NCBI GenBank assembly: GCA_003996215.1
Contig: QJPP01000283.1
Location: 526,501-590,500 of the forward strand
Origin: Jaltomata sinuosa
Taxonomy: Eukaryota; Streptophyta; Magnoliopsida; Solanales; Solanaceae
Direction of reading: 5' to 3'
DNA: 64,000 nucleotides
The translations under genes and the position numbers were made by a program. Below, piece after piece: positions 1-10,017 of this stretch; within the stretch, counting starts at the first letter, position 1; each line of letters opens with the position of its first letter. The notes under the pieces are model-generated. The model made no database searches. It saw only the letters and a list, made by a program, of their open reading frames with translations, and was not told where the DNA came from.

Positions 1-708
1 TCGGCCTTTCTAGAAAGGATGACTAAAACTAATAAAGCTTGGCACACGAGGGAGGTGGATGTTCCTACCTCGGTCCCACCCTCATCTATCTTAACAAATG
101 AACTGAGAAATAGAGATGAAGAGAGGGATGAGACCATGGCCAAAATGATGACTCAAATCGACTTAATGGCTAAGCATGTTATGGGAGCCAGAGGTGATAA
201 GGGTGTGAATGTTATATGTACACTGGAAATTAAAGATAGTAATGATGATCTCATGACTGTGGTTAATGGTAATCTTTGATTTGTATCAGCAGGTTCTCAT
301 CCTGGGTATTATCGCCCACGAGAAGAGAATCAAGATTGGATCTGACATAAGGAAAGAGATGGAAATTGGAGAGAAAGACACAAGGATGGTGATCAATATA
401 ATAACCAAAGCTCAAACCCCTATCTTCCTCCAAACAAAGTGTACTCTCTCTACCATGCATCTACAAGAAGCGTCGGGCATTCCAAGATAGAGTACACGTT
501 GTCCTTGGCTCTCAAGAAGGTGGATACAATGAATACCGGAGTGAGTGAGTTAAAAAGTGAAGTTTCAACACTTCATCAAACTTTGAGCTCTCACTCAGCC
601 TCAATCAAGCATGTTGAGTCTCAAATGAACAACCTCTCTACCCAAATGAACCCAAGAATAAAGGGTACGCTTCCAAGTGATACCATCACCAATCTTAAGA
701 ATGACTGA
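1..708 (+). pseudogene. E1 gag, C-terminal part, two in-frame stops
   Basis: A single frame (first base 1) reads from the window edge to a stop at 706-708. It is interrupted only by TGA at 277-279 and TGA at 343-345. The protein has a leading KMMTQIDLMAKHVMG segment, a charged Asn/Arg/Asp-rich middle, and a C-terminal heptad-like stretch (residues from about 175) with SHSASIKHVESQMNNLSTQM and then NPR-KG-LPSDT. That layout is typical of the gag end of the solanaceous Ty3/gypsy group that also carries a downstream ORF. No CCHC knuckle is visible here. Both stops could be single base changes, and no frameshift is needed. The frame then meets post-pol sequence instead of protease, so the breakpoint is near 709. 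Confidence 0.75.
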
Positions 709-727
709 GGTTGAGGCACTATCATCG

Positions 728-768
728 AGCCGCGATGTTAAGTCAAGCGTTGCTTAGGAGGCAACCCA
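728..768 (+). other. Post-ORF motif (GCTTGGGAGGCAACC type), E1
   Basis: The stretch GTTGCTTAGGAGGCAACCCA, preceded by ATGTTAAGTCAAGC, matches a motif found behind pol in E6 (61282-61331 and 61199-61249, minus) and, weaker, behind E6 ORF2 (57115-57165, minus). In E1 it follows gag because pol is missing. Its role is unknown; it marks the 3' edge of the deleted pol segment. Confidence 0.6.
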
Positions 769-849
769 GGTTTCTTTTACTTTGTTTTTGGTTATCTCTT
801 GTTGTGTTGGTTTGTTTTAAGGATGCACGGAGAAGTGCAAAATAGGGCA

Positions 850-1447
850 AAAATAGGATGTGTGGCAGACCGTGCAACCCGCATGAGCCATTGTGCGTGT
901 CGCATGGCCTATCGCATGTCAAACCAGAAGGTTGGGTAGAAAAGAGGCAATTGGAGGAGATGTACATTGGGTGGTGCATTCTGTGCGAGTCCATGTGCAC
1001 GTCGCACCTCCAAAGCATGTTGAAGCAGAAGCCTGGGCCAATTCAAGGCATAAAAAGGTGAGGTGCAAGATGACATGTGGTCGCATAAGGTCTTGTATGA
1101 ACCGCACATCACGGTGCACCAGAGGTAAAATTTAATTTTTATTTCACCTAACCCATTGACCGACCTGACCCGGAGACCGACCTAGCATATTTTCTTTTTC
1201 TTTTCAACTTTAAATCTGCCACCCTTCTCCTCTTTCTCTATATTTTCTCCTAAACTTCTCAAATTCTCTCCCAAAACCTTTCACAAATCCCTCAAAATTC
1301 CCCAAAATCTTCTCCTCCTCTCACCCAAAACTCTCCACCTCCTCATCACCCATCTCTGTTGGTCGTGGCTCTGAGCAAAATTGTGGTCACCATTATTTCT
1401 CTCCAAAAGCTTTAAGTTTAACTTCTCGCTGCCTAATCTCACTTGTG
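850..1447 (+). promoter_or_regulatory. Inverted-repeat word cluster and pyrimidine-rich leader upstream of E1 ORF2
   Basis: Between 850 and 1120 there are several GTGCG/CGCAC-type words (for example GTGCGTGTCGCATGG near 895 and GTGCGAGTCCATGTGCAC near 985), the same vocabulary as the E1 LTR U3. From 1190 to 1447 the strand becomes C/T-rich (CTCTATATTTTCTCC, then many CTTCTC runs), like a plant 5' untranslated leader. It ends at a good splice donor. I infer a separate promoter and leader for ORF2. No start codon context shows that this part is translated. Confidence 0.4.
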
Positions 1448-2569
1448 GTAAGTTCCCTGACATTAAATACTTATTTTCTTGAAGGTTGGGAACTCCTATT
1501 GTGAAGCATGCTTGTTGGAATAGCCATATTAATTTTTGTGAGATCCAAAATTTTTGGGTCCCCAATTGTAAATTGTATTATGGGTTTCGTTTAGGATCAA
1601 CTTGGTAGAACTTGTTATGTGATTATGCATGTTGAAGGGTAGTGATTTTTAGCCTTGAAATCTATGTTTGGGGTGAAGTCTAAGAAACCCATTTGTGAAT
1701 AATGCATGATTTGGCCCAATGATAGAATAGTTGACATCTTTCTTAAGGGAAAATCATCGCTTTTCATGAGGATTGGTCGAAATTTATTGTTTGGGCTAAA
1801 AATTGTTTCTGATCATATACCAATGTTCTTGTTGAAAACTTTTGTTGGGTGTATGACCTTGTGCGACCGTATGTAATTATTGTTGTGAAGTGTGTGCCCA
1901 ATTGAGTAATTAAAGGCTTGATGTTCCTGATGATAGACGGGGTAACGTCCTTCTTAAGGGAAAATGTTATGTTTTCCTTTGCTTGTTGGTTTCGTCAATG
2001 GAAGCCCGGTGACATCTGAGTACCTGGGCAATTCTTTGGTCATGATATCCCTTGCCCCTTGGTTAAAATTGTTGGTTGTTGCTTGGTGCCAAGTACGTAA
2101 AGCAAATCTTTCTCTACGAATCACATATGTAATTCACAAGAACACAAGGAACCAAAAATTCCAGTTGTGCCTTTGTGTGTTTCGCATGTGATGTATGGAT
2201 CTTGATATGCAGTTCGCACAAGGCACCGCACCTATTGAAAAATTGGTTCCAGCCTACTGTCAGAACGTGCAAAGCAAGGTGCGATGTGCACCTTGGATCA
2301 TGTGAAATTCACAACACTTCACACCTCTAGGAAGACTTCCCTGAAGGTTTTGTTAGCTTGTGCGAAGTTATGTGCGACTCGCACTCTGTCTAGTGTTGTT
2401 TGCACATGGTCCGCACAATCCAACAATCACCTTCTTTGTTTTGCTACTCTTTTGCATTCCATCCTTTGTAGTTTGTTAACTTCTTTTTGATCTTTTTCTT
2501 TCACATATGATAAAAATACAAAAAAAAAATTGTTTTTGTTGTTTTGGGGCTAACAATCTTCTCATGCAG
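1448..2569 (+). other. Putative 5' UTR intron of E1 ORF2
   Basis: The donor GTAAGT at 1448-1453 follows ACTTGTG. The acceptor CTTCTCATGCAG ends at 2569, three bases before the ORF2 ATG at 2573. The 1.1 kb between is AT/T-rich, without a credible ORF, and holds a second GTGCG-type word cluster (about 2165-2420). E7 keeps the acceptor (minus strand, 56131-56132), and the unrelated E6 ORF2 also has an acceptor just before its start. Splicing is inferred, not shown. Confidence 0.45.
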
Positions 2570-2572
2570 AAC

Positions 2573-4033
2573 ATGTCTTCTAGTATGGGAAATGCTGATA
2601 GGAGTTCGTGAAGGCCACCAGCTCCCTCTTCCTCCAATCCAACATTAAAGGGGAAGAAGAAAGTCTCATCTTCCTGCAACCAAGCCTCGGAGGAGGAGAG
2701 AGTTTAGTTCAGAGTGGAAGGTATAAGGGCGATTTATAATTGTGACATGGGTAGGTCTTTCAACACGGAGCAGAGTTTCAACCTAGATGCAGTGGGGGAT
2801 AACCTGCCCAATATCCCAATTCAGTTTGCCAACCGTCAGTGGCAACCATTTAAGGAGGTGCCCGGGACCTATTACAAGGAGCTAGTCCGAGAATTCTTTG
2901 CCTTATACCAAGCCACGCAAGATGCTAAATCCTATAAAGGAGGTTGTAAAACTTTCCCCATGTTGAATTCAATTATTGTCCGGGGTAAGGAAATTCAGAT
3001 CACTCCAGCTGTAATTAATGCCATCTATTGGATCACGCCAATTGAACCATCTCGTGAACTAATGGCCAAGCTGCTTGCCAAGAACAAACCTCTGCAATAG
3101 GCTGCTCCAATCATTGCTCCCGACTCACCTCTCTGGGCTACTCTTGGGGGTGAAATCCCACGCCAGACTCTGCACTTTAAGGCATGCCTTTGGTATGATT
3201 TTGTTCGCTACCATTTCATGCCTTCTCAAAATGACCAAAAGGTCACCCATGATGGGGCCATTTTGGTAGCCTCAATCATGGCGGGGGATCATATTAATTT
3301 TGGCGAGGTTATTGCCTTAGTGATCAAAAGGAAGGCTCATAGGGGTAGTGATGCATTTCCCTTTCTGGTGCTAATCAGTAAACTGTTTGCAGATGGTGGT
3401 GTTCCTTATTTTAGCTATGACATTACTACTCCTACAATTTGCATGTTGGATCTTGATAAGAAAACAGACAGAGATGCTCCTCATTTCAAGAGTCGTAAGG
3501 TAAAAACAGCGGTAGATGTTGAACTTGATGACTCTGATGCTGAAGAGGATGCTCCTTTTTCTCTTCAGGCTGCCTCAGAGACACCAACCCCCACCCTCAC
3601 TGCGCCTATAGGACCATTGACCAAGAGTGGCCTCCAAGATATGGTTGACAAAACATACAACCATGAGAGGCAATTGAGGGACTTGTCCAGTTATCTACCA
3701 GGGTTGATTGATAGGGCGCTCAAGAGTGCCATCAAGGAAGTTGTGGATAGCGTATCAAATCTTAGCAAAAGGGTAGATGTCATTGAGGTATATGTAAAAA
3801 CACTATGGAAGGACCTCGACAAGGTGAAAGGTAAGGATCCAGTGATAGAGGCATATTTGAGCACCTTACCACCACCTCGTACCATTTATGGTCCTCTAAA
3901 TGACTTGCTTGCATCCCTTGAGAATGATGCGGAGGAGCTACCCGGTGATGTTGACGCATTGCTTGATGAGGATGACCAAAATCTAGACTTTCAACATATT
4001 CTTTGTGAATCCACGACTACTACGCACTCCTGA
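2573..4033 (+). pseudogene. E1 ORF2: putative plant transposon protein, broken by three in-frame stops
   Basis: One frame of 487 codons, including the stop at 4031-4033, starts at ATG 2573 just after the putative acceptor. Stops at 2609-2611 (TGA), 2705-2707 (TAG) and 3098-3100 (TAG) break it, with no frameshift. The N-terminus is Ser/Lys-rich. Residues of about 45-260 resemble the plant 'putative plant transposon protein' family that follows pol in Ty3/gypsy elements of Solanaceae (YYKELVREFFALYQA, then VRGKEIQITPAVINAIYW, then WYDFVRYHFMPSQND). The C-terminal third is acidic and then likely coiled-coil (LSKRVDVIEVYVKTLWKDLDK). Function is unknown; the env-like position is suggestive only. 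E7 carries a homologous broken copy. Confidence 0.75.
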
Positions 4034-4210
4034 AAGGGTGGTGAAAGTCCTATTAGACAGACTGCAAATGATAAGGCCACAACTGATGATGATGAGGCAT
4101 AGTCCTCTAGGGAGTGTTGCACCCCTTTCCCCATTACTTAAGCTTGTACCATTGAGGTCAATGCTTCTTTTGATGGGAGGGGGTGCTCTTTATTATTATT
4201 ACTCTTGGTT

Positions 4211-4390
4211 GCCCGTGATTGGGCTGAAGATATTCCTATTGCCCTTGGCGGGCCTTGTTGACTTTCTTAGTTTCTCTTACTATATTTGATTTGGCGCTTG
4301 TTTGGCATATTTTGGATGATTGTGATGAAATTGCCTTTGTTGAGCCTTTTTGTTTATGTTTTTTTTAGCTTAAGTGTGCCCTTGTTGGGC
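4211..4390 (+). other. Array of four GCCC-loop-GGGC hairpins, E1
   Basis: Hairpins lie at 4211-4224 (GCCC GTGATT GGGC), 4241-4253 (GCCC TTGGC GGGC), 4333-4345 (decayed: GCCT TTGTT GAGC) and 4378-4390 (GCCC TTGTT GGGC). E7 has four in the same order on the minus strand: 54587-54600, 54540-54552, 54502-54514 and 54454-54466. Loops differ while the GCCC/GGGC arms persist, which suggests selection on RNA or DNA structure at some time. The role is unknown. Confidence 0.6.
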
Positions 4391-5260
4391 TTGATTTTTA
4401 ATTTTTGGTTGTGTGTCGGGTTAGTCTCATTTGATTTCATTGTCTTGCTACCCATGCCTAGCAAATGCGCTAAGAGCATACACTGAGGCTTGTTTCTAGA
4501 ATAATTTATGAGTGCAAAAAAAAAATGGTTATCGTCTTGTTAATAGTAGCTTAGCAATAAACTCCGAGGGTTTTCTTAATACCACGGTTCTATTCCAAGG
4601 ATCAATCTTTTATTTATTTTCTTTTTCTTTTCTTTTGTTTTTGTGTCGAAACGGGTTGGTGTTTTCCTATGATAGATTAAGAGGTGACTTTCTTAAGGGA
4701 AAATGCCAAGTTTTAGTTGAAAATTGAGTCCGTCGTTTGCTTGTCTCGAAATGGACCCACCAAAAAAAAATCTTGGCAAGACATTTTTGAAAATAAAAGG
4801 GAAGAGGAAAAATGAATTTTTGAGGAAAGCATTCTCTTTTCATGACTTGCACACTCTCGTTTTGTCTTGATCGATTCACAAACGAGTGTGTAATGAACTC
4901 AGAATAGCTTGTCAAAAGTGATTTGCCCCAATTGATTTAGGGACTAATGAAAGAAGTCTTGTGGCATGATGCCTTGTGTGGTGAGGCTTTACCTTGATTC
5001 TTGTGCGTATGTGTCATCTAGAACTTGTCCCGAATGTGATTCAAGGTGAAATTCTAGGTGTGACCAAACTTGGAAAATGACCTTAGGCCTTTTGTGATAT
5101 CCATTTCACCCAAATGACTTCCCTCGATATCAATCCTAGTGATCCCCTTTGAGCTTGTGACCATTCCTTCGGCAGCTTGTTAAACACCTTAACCTTTTTG
5201 GAACCTCTATTTTTGCACCCATCCTCCCTAATTGCTTGAAAGTTAAAAGTAGACTAAAAG

Positions 5261-5317
5261 CCTAAGTTTGGGGGGGAATGAAAAGATAACATAGGCAAAT
5301 GCCTAAGTTTGGGGGTT
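5261..5317 (+). promoter_or_regulatory. Doubled polypurine tract of E1
   Basis: CCTAAGTTTGGGGGGGAATG begins at about 5261 and CCTAAGTTTGGGGGTT at 5302. The second abuts the LTR start TGATAAG at 5318, so it is the plus-strand priming tract. E7 has both copies in reverse (about 46070-46086 and 45119-45132). Confidence 0.7.
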
Positions 5318-6806
5318 TGATAAGTTGGTAATATACCAACTTATTGAGCCTTTTACTCATGAATTATTTCTATGTTTTGATAAGATTTAGAGGTTCTTAT
5401 GGTCTTTATTGATCTCTATGCAGGTACTTATAATCAAAGATGGAAACAAGGAAATGAACCCAAAAAGAGCCAAAAAGGAGTGAAGTGTGAAGTGAGCAAA
5501 CAAGACAAAGATTATACTATTTGATGCAGCCCTTGTGCGAAACGCACTTGGCTTGGTGCGGACCGCACCTCCCACCGCATGAAGATGTAAGTCAACTGAA
5601 GAATCTATTGGGGGATGCGATCGATGTGCAACACGCACAATTCCTTGTGCAAACTGCACCCCCTTCGCATGGAGCGCCCCAAGTCGACTGAGTCTCTGAT
5701 CACTGAAGAAGATGTGCAACACGCACATCACGATGTGCAAACCGCACGTCGCGCCGCTTACCACCCGAAGGGCATTTTTGTCCCAAATTTTATGACATCT
5801 TCGAAATGTCTATATACCTAATTTAGTCACAATTGTAAATAGTTCAGCTAGTATTGAGTTTGACAATTATTCTAAGCTTTGTGAATAAGTTTTCCCTTCT
5901 AAGAACAAGAAGAGGGTTTCTCACAATTCCTTCTTCCTACTTGTTAGAACCACCATTTGTGTACAAATTAAGCTTGGATATTGAGGAATTTAGCTTTAAT
6001 GGAAGGGAAATTGAATTAACCATTTGGTATATCTCTTTTCTTAAGCATGAGTAGCTAAACATCTTATCTAGGGATGTGTTGATGATGGGTACTTGATAAA
6101 TGGGTGTGGGTGTTGTTAATTCTTGCTTATAAATTCTTATTTGATATGGGTCTAGAGATTTCACCATATTTTAACTCTTAAATTGGTGGTTGCAAACAAT
6201 TATTTTCCTTACTATGTTATGGTTTTTCTTGAAAGAGAGATCATATCTTCGGATGTGAAATCGCTAGAAGGAACTTGGGCTTCCATTTAGATTGAGGCTA
6301 GAAATAGCTCAAATCGAAGGAATCACCCACTTAAGGGTCTAAAGCTAGAAATAGTATGACATCCCTAAATAATAGCTTGGTTTTTTATTGATTAATCAAT
6401 AGTGCTTGACTTAAGGCTGTTGAATATATGGTAGTTGATCGAGAGATAAATAACCATACCTAAAACAAAGGTTACCCATGTTATTTAGCATGAATTTTCA
6501 TGAATAAGCAGTCACCCTATCCCATGTTCGAGTCTCATTTGACACACATCCCTAGTTGTCCTCTCTATTGTCTACACCCCATTTATTGCATTGCTTTATT
6601 TTGTTGAATTGCGAAATTGTGACAGATTCCCAATTCCTCCCTTTTTATATTACTCACTCTCGTTGTGAACTCTGTTTTATAATCGCTTAGGCTAAACTCT
6701 AAATTCTTTGTGGGATCGACCCTGAAATCAGTTGGGAATCATAAATGTGTTTTGCTTTGACGATCATTGATACCTTCTAATAGGAGAGTACGTTTTAGCG
6801 TTATTA
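5318..6806 (+). repeat. E1 3' LTR (1489 bp)
   Basis: It starts TGATAAGTTGGTAATATACC just after the polypurine tract and ends ...TTTTAGCGTTATTA at 6806. The end was placed by alignment with the E7 LTR, whose end is fixed by a target duplication (there ...GTTACCA), so the terminal CA is mutated to TA here. U3 holds the GTGCG/CGCAC word cluster and a TATA-like box. The remaining 3' kilobase has no ORF. The copy is close to E7 43635-45118 along its full length. Confidence 0.85.
5522..5818 (+). promoter_or_regulatory. U3 inverted-repeat word cluster and TATA-like box, E1 LTR
   Basis: The words are GTGCGAAACGCAC (5535-5547), GGTGCGGACCGCACC (5555-5569, seven-base arms), GTGCAACACGCAC (near 5627), GTGCAAACTGCACC (near 5650), GATGTGCAACACGCACATC (5711-5729, seven-base arms) and GTGCAAACCGCAC (near 5733). 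About 60 bp further on is TATATACC at 5811-5818. I infer core promoter plus upstream repeated elements. The same layout occurs in E7. Confidence 0.55.
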
Positions 6807-7650
6807 GCTCCCTGATTAGAGGTCTTGTCAGTCCCTGTAGTTGTTCCACCTATCCCCACTAGGACGGTCATGTCTTCTGAGGAGCAAAAGATGTTTGGTA
6901 GGTTTCTACGATTGGGTCCCTCGAGGTTTTCTAGTGCTCCTAGGGGGAATACGTATGAGTTTCTGACTAGTTTCCAGGAGAGGTTGCATAACCTTGGATT
7001 AGTTGAGTTGCACGGAGCAGATTACATTGTGTTTCATCTGGATGGTACAACAAAATAGTGGTGGAGGTCCTATATAGCTTGCAGACCACCCAGGTCACCT
7101 CCGCTTACTTGGGCACATTTCTCCGCAGCTTTCTTGGAAAAGTATGTATCACACAATTTGAGGGAGCGGTAGATGGATGAGTTCACCAAGTTGGAGCAGG
7201 GCTCTTTCTCTGTCTCAGAGTATGAGGTCCATTTCCATGAGTTGGCTAAGCATGCCACTATGATTCTGCCCATCGAGCATGAGAGTGTGTGTCGCTTTGT
7301 CAGTGGGTTAAACTTACATCTCCTTTTTGCAACAAAGGGTATGGTAGCGTCAAGAAAGTCCTTCTTGGAGGTTGTGGATCATGCTCGCACTATTGAGTGC
7401 ATACTTTGCGAGGCCCAAGAAGGCAGCAATAAGAGGCCCATCTATCAAGGCAGTTATAGTGATCTATCATCCAGAGGTAGAGTCTACTTTGGTAGGGGTT
7501 AGCACCAGCGGTGCTTCAAACCAAGGCGGAATTTTCAGGCGGTGGTACAAATAACCAAGGGGAAGGGTAGCCAGAGTATGGTTCAGACTTCGTAAGGTTC
7601 TTGTTCTGGGTCTACAGGTTGTGGTAGTCATTCCTATTTAGCCGAGTCAT
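6807..7650 (+). pseudogene. E0 gag fragment
   Basis: One frame (ORF pieces 6825-7058 and 7173-7502) is broken by TAG at 7056-7058, TAG at 7170-7172 and TAG at 7500-7502. It contains the Ty3/gypsy gag core: FLRLGPSRFSSAP, FQERLHNLGLVELHGADY, WRSYIACRPP, MDEFTKLEQGSFSVSEYEVH, ELAKHATMILPIEHE and FLEVVDHARTIECI. The N-terminal part lies upstream of E1, and the CCHC region is missing because of the deletion near 7660. It would have formed the capsid shell of the retroelement particle. Confidence 0.8.
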
Positions 7651-7684
7651 CCCAGCATGGTAGCATCTTTGGTTTGTGTCCGCA

Positions 7685-9144
7685 AGGTTTGGAATGTTCC
7701 CCGAGGGTGCGATCGAAATAGTTTTGTTTTCTGTTGCAACTAGTAGCTATTGTTTCTAGTACATTCATGGTGATGGTGCCTTGGCCACACCTGTGCAGCC
7801 ACACCTGCACTCTGGGTGCCATTCCTATGGAGCCTGGTGGATTCAGTATGGGGCGCGCCTGTGCTCCCTCACCCTCCATGGTGGTGCCGCCCTTGCGGCG
7901 CCTTAGGTCGCGCCTACACCTACCACTTGCAATTTAAATGGTCTTTTTCTTCATTTTATTTTAAGCTCTCAAGTTTTTTTCCCATTTCTCTGTAGAGCTT
8001 TGAGCTCAATTCCTATGTGGGAGCTTTGTAGAGTGCTAGGTTGATTTAATTCTTGTCCGTGGTTGATATTCCATCTTCAGTTGTAGGTTTCCTCTCTTTA
8101 ATTCTGTAAATCCTCCTTTTTGATTCCTTCTTTGTTCTTAAGGATTTAGGGTTGTTTTAGGCCCTTCCTTTGTCCATTTTCTGCTTAATTTTCAAGCATG
8201 TATTACTGGTAATGCTAGGAACCTCGTGGTAACTTTCATTATTATTTTTGGGTTGTGGTGCTCACGGGCATGCTTTTGACCTAGATTTTGACCAAAATAA
8301 GTTATTAGCATTATGGGTGTCATTAGCTTCATTTTGAAGAGTAGAGTTTGTTTGTGATATTTTGATTGCTATTCGGGGCTTCTCAAAGCAGTTGGGGCTA
8401 GGGCGACGACTTTCCAGCAGCTATTCATCGGACGTTAGGTAGGTTATGGCTTACCTACCTTAGACTTTGCTTATATAGAATATAATTGTACTATTTAGCA
8501 TCTTTGGATTGGGTTTACTAGTTTGGCACCCCAGACCTTGCCTGCTTTCCTTTTTTCCATTTTTATTTCCTATATTTGCTTTAGTACTTGAGCTAGCTTA
8601 GTAGCATTACCCTTCCGGCCCCATGTGGCCTTTATGTACGCCTTTGGACCATAGACGGTATGATATTTGGGGAATATATGTGTGTCTCGAACATCAATGG
8701 AGATTATGTGCTAGTTATTTGTGTTGTTGAGCGGATTGAGCATGTGCAGGATCGGTAGGTTGATTGTGAGTTCTTGAGTTATTGGTTGTGTTTGATCATA
8801 TCATCATTATCATGCAAACAGTTTACTACATTTATTTATTCCTACTACATGGCTGCGAGCATGACTACTACAAGTTTTCTAAACGTTGCATGGCCCCGAG
8901 GGTCCATTTTTAATTATAAATGGTTATAAATGTATTTAAAACTGGTTTTATGGATCTTCTTGGAGTAAAAGATATTATGATGATTTTTTTGCTGATTTTG
9001 AGGTGATACTAGACTCAGCTAGGCCAGAGTGCTAGACATGATTTTCTACTGATTTTGAACTGATACTAGATTCGGCTAGGACGGAGTGCTAGACATGACG
9101 TTATTTACTTATTTTAGACCTGGATAGACTCCGGGCATGCATAT
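7685..9144 (+). repeat. E0 LTR, left fragment (5' truncated)
   Basis: The match to the E5 LTR starts at CCCGAGGGTGCG (compare 36606). It carries a GC-rich word cluster (about 7775-7915) followed by ATTTAAAT at 7932-7939, then the AGCTATTCATCGGACG...GTAGGTTATGGC block shared in reverse by E3 (16262-16310). It breaks off at 9144, directly before E2. No ORF of note. Confidence 0.7.
9140..9144. repeat. CATAT target-site duplication, left side of E2
   Basis: CATAT precedes the E2 LTR at 9145. CATAT recurs at 27104-27108 after the other LTR, and also at 9966-9970 directly right of the first LTR copy. Confidence 0.65.
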
Positions 9145-9965
9145 TGATAAGATCTCAATTGGGGAGACTAATCAAAATCTAACGCGGAATTGAAATAAAC
9201 AAAATATATGTGGATTAACACTAAGAAATTGTAATTATGGGCAACAAGGGACTTTATACCCTAACCTCCAAATTGATTACAATAACCAAATGATAAACTA
9301 ACTTGAATCAACAAGGCAGAAGTACTTTAAATGAATCCACAAATGAGTATTCTCATGTAAAATTCAATCAAAAGAAGTTATCAAGCAACCAAGGGAATCC
9401 ACCCTTTATCACTCACCTAAACTATTAGGAATCCACCCACTAGAACTATTAGGAATCCACACAATAGATTTCTACACTACATTAACTAATTGGGAATCCA
9501 CCCAAGCTAACAAACTAAACTCTCAAAGAGATAATTCTATATCAATTCAACAACAACTAAGGAACTAAAGGGAAGGTAACCCCTATTTATAGTTATTACA
9601 TCAAGGCCCAAAAGTGACCTTAGAAGACTTTGAAAATGGGCACATGATGGGTCTGGTGTGGCTGGAGGTGCACTTGAAGTGCTGAATGCACCAGCCATTG
9701 TGTTGGTTGCACCTGAGGTGTGAAGTTGGTGTGCATTGCACCAGATGATGTGCGTGTCTCACCTGGGTTGCACCATTGGGAAGACTCATTGGCAGCCTTC
9801 TTTTTGCTCTACGTGATCATCCAAATGTGGGATTTCTTCACTTAGAGTGTAATGAGGCTCTTCCAAGCTCCCTTTTGTGCTCCAAGGGTGAGTGTGGCTT
9901 AGATCCTCTTGTCGAGACCTTAAAGTATAGGTTTAGAATGAATATCGCTGGGCGATATTGTCTCA
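9145..9965 (-). repeat. E2 LTR copy 1 (821 bp)
   Basis: On the plus strand it runs from TGATAAGATCTC to ATATTGTCTCA. It matches 26282-27103 throughout. On the minus strand U3 holds a GGTGCA/TGCACC word cluster (about 9650-9780), then the TATA box ACTATAAATAGG (9583-9593). It is bracketed by CATAT on both sides, like a solo LTR. Confidence 0.8.
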
Positions 9966-10017
9966 CATATTAAGACACTGAGAGAGGTATATGGGGTAAG
10001 CCTTCCATGGGTCCTAT
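9966..10017 (+). other. Short copy of E0 LTR target sequence at the inner side of E2 LTR copy 1
   Basis: CATATTAAGACACTGAGAG here matches CATATTAAGATACTGAGAG at 27104, the outer flank of the other E2 LTR. The following GAGGTATATGGGG and CTTCCATGGGTCCTA match 27209-27250 of the same flank, with about 100 bp missing between. Target DNA therefore lies where E2 should have its polypurine tract. Confidence 0.6.

Larger units (their letters stand above)
4034..5317 (+). other. E1 3' untranslated region with hairpin array and two polypurine tracts
   Basis: No credible gene: short hydrophobic ORFs here are T-rich noise. The stretch holds a four-member GCCC-loop-GGGC hairpin array (4211-4390, listed separately), a region matched almost to its end by E7 in reverse (53784-54720 and 45119-46286), and two polypurine tracts before the LTR. 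Confidence 0.7.
1..6806 (+). mobile_element. E1: non-autonomous Ty3/gypsy element with downstream ORF2 (5' end outside window)
   Basis: In order this holds a gag C-terminal part, a post-pol motif, a leader and putative intron, ORF2, a hairpin-bearing 3' region, polypurine tracts and one 3' LTR. No protease, reverse transcriptase or integrase is present between gag and ORF2, so the element needs proteins made elsewhere. The 5' LTR and the gag N-terminus lie before position 1. Sequence after 6806 resumes a gag frame of a different element (E0), so E1 is inserted in E0. The internal half and the LTR match E7 (minus strand, 43635-56500), which defines the boundaries. The 3' flank begins GCTCC, the likely target duplication, but its partner is not visible. 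Confidence 0.85.
6807..9144 (+). mobile_element. E0, left part: Ty3/gypsy gag fragment joined to an LTR fragment
   Basis: A gag frame (6807-7650) passes at about 7660-7690 into the middle of an LTR of the E3/E4/E5 family, so pol, the polypurine tract and the LTR start are deleted. The LTR part ends at 9144, where E2 is inserted, and continues at 27104. E1 interrupts the gag at its left edge. E5 (39471 onward) carries the same gag sequence, which shows that E0 and E5 are one family. Confidence 0.75.

Noticed and set aside
3218..4033. A separate 271-codon gene starting at 3218
   Set aside because: It is in the same frame as 2573-3100, separated only by the stop at 3098, and the homologous sequence continues through it; so it is the C-terminal part of ORF2.
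2573..4033. ORF2 as a host gene captured by the element
   Set aside because: A homologous ORF lies in the same place in E7 and a related one in E6, and the family is known as a retrotransposon-associated protein; no host exon structure is seen.
4005..4486. Hydrophobic plus-strand ORFs that look membrane-like
   Set aside because: T-rich 3' untranslated region of E1; the collinear region in E7 does not keep the frame, while the hairpins are kept.
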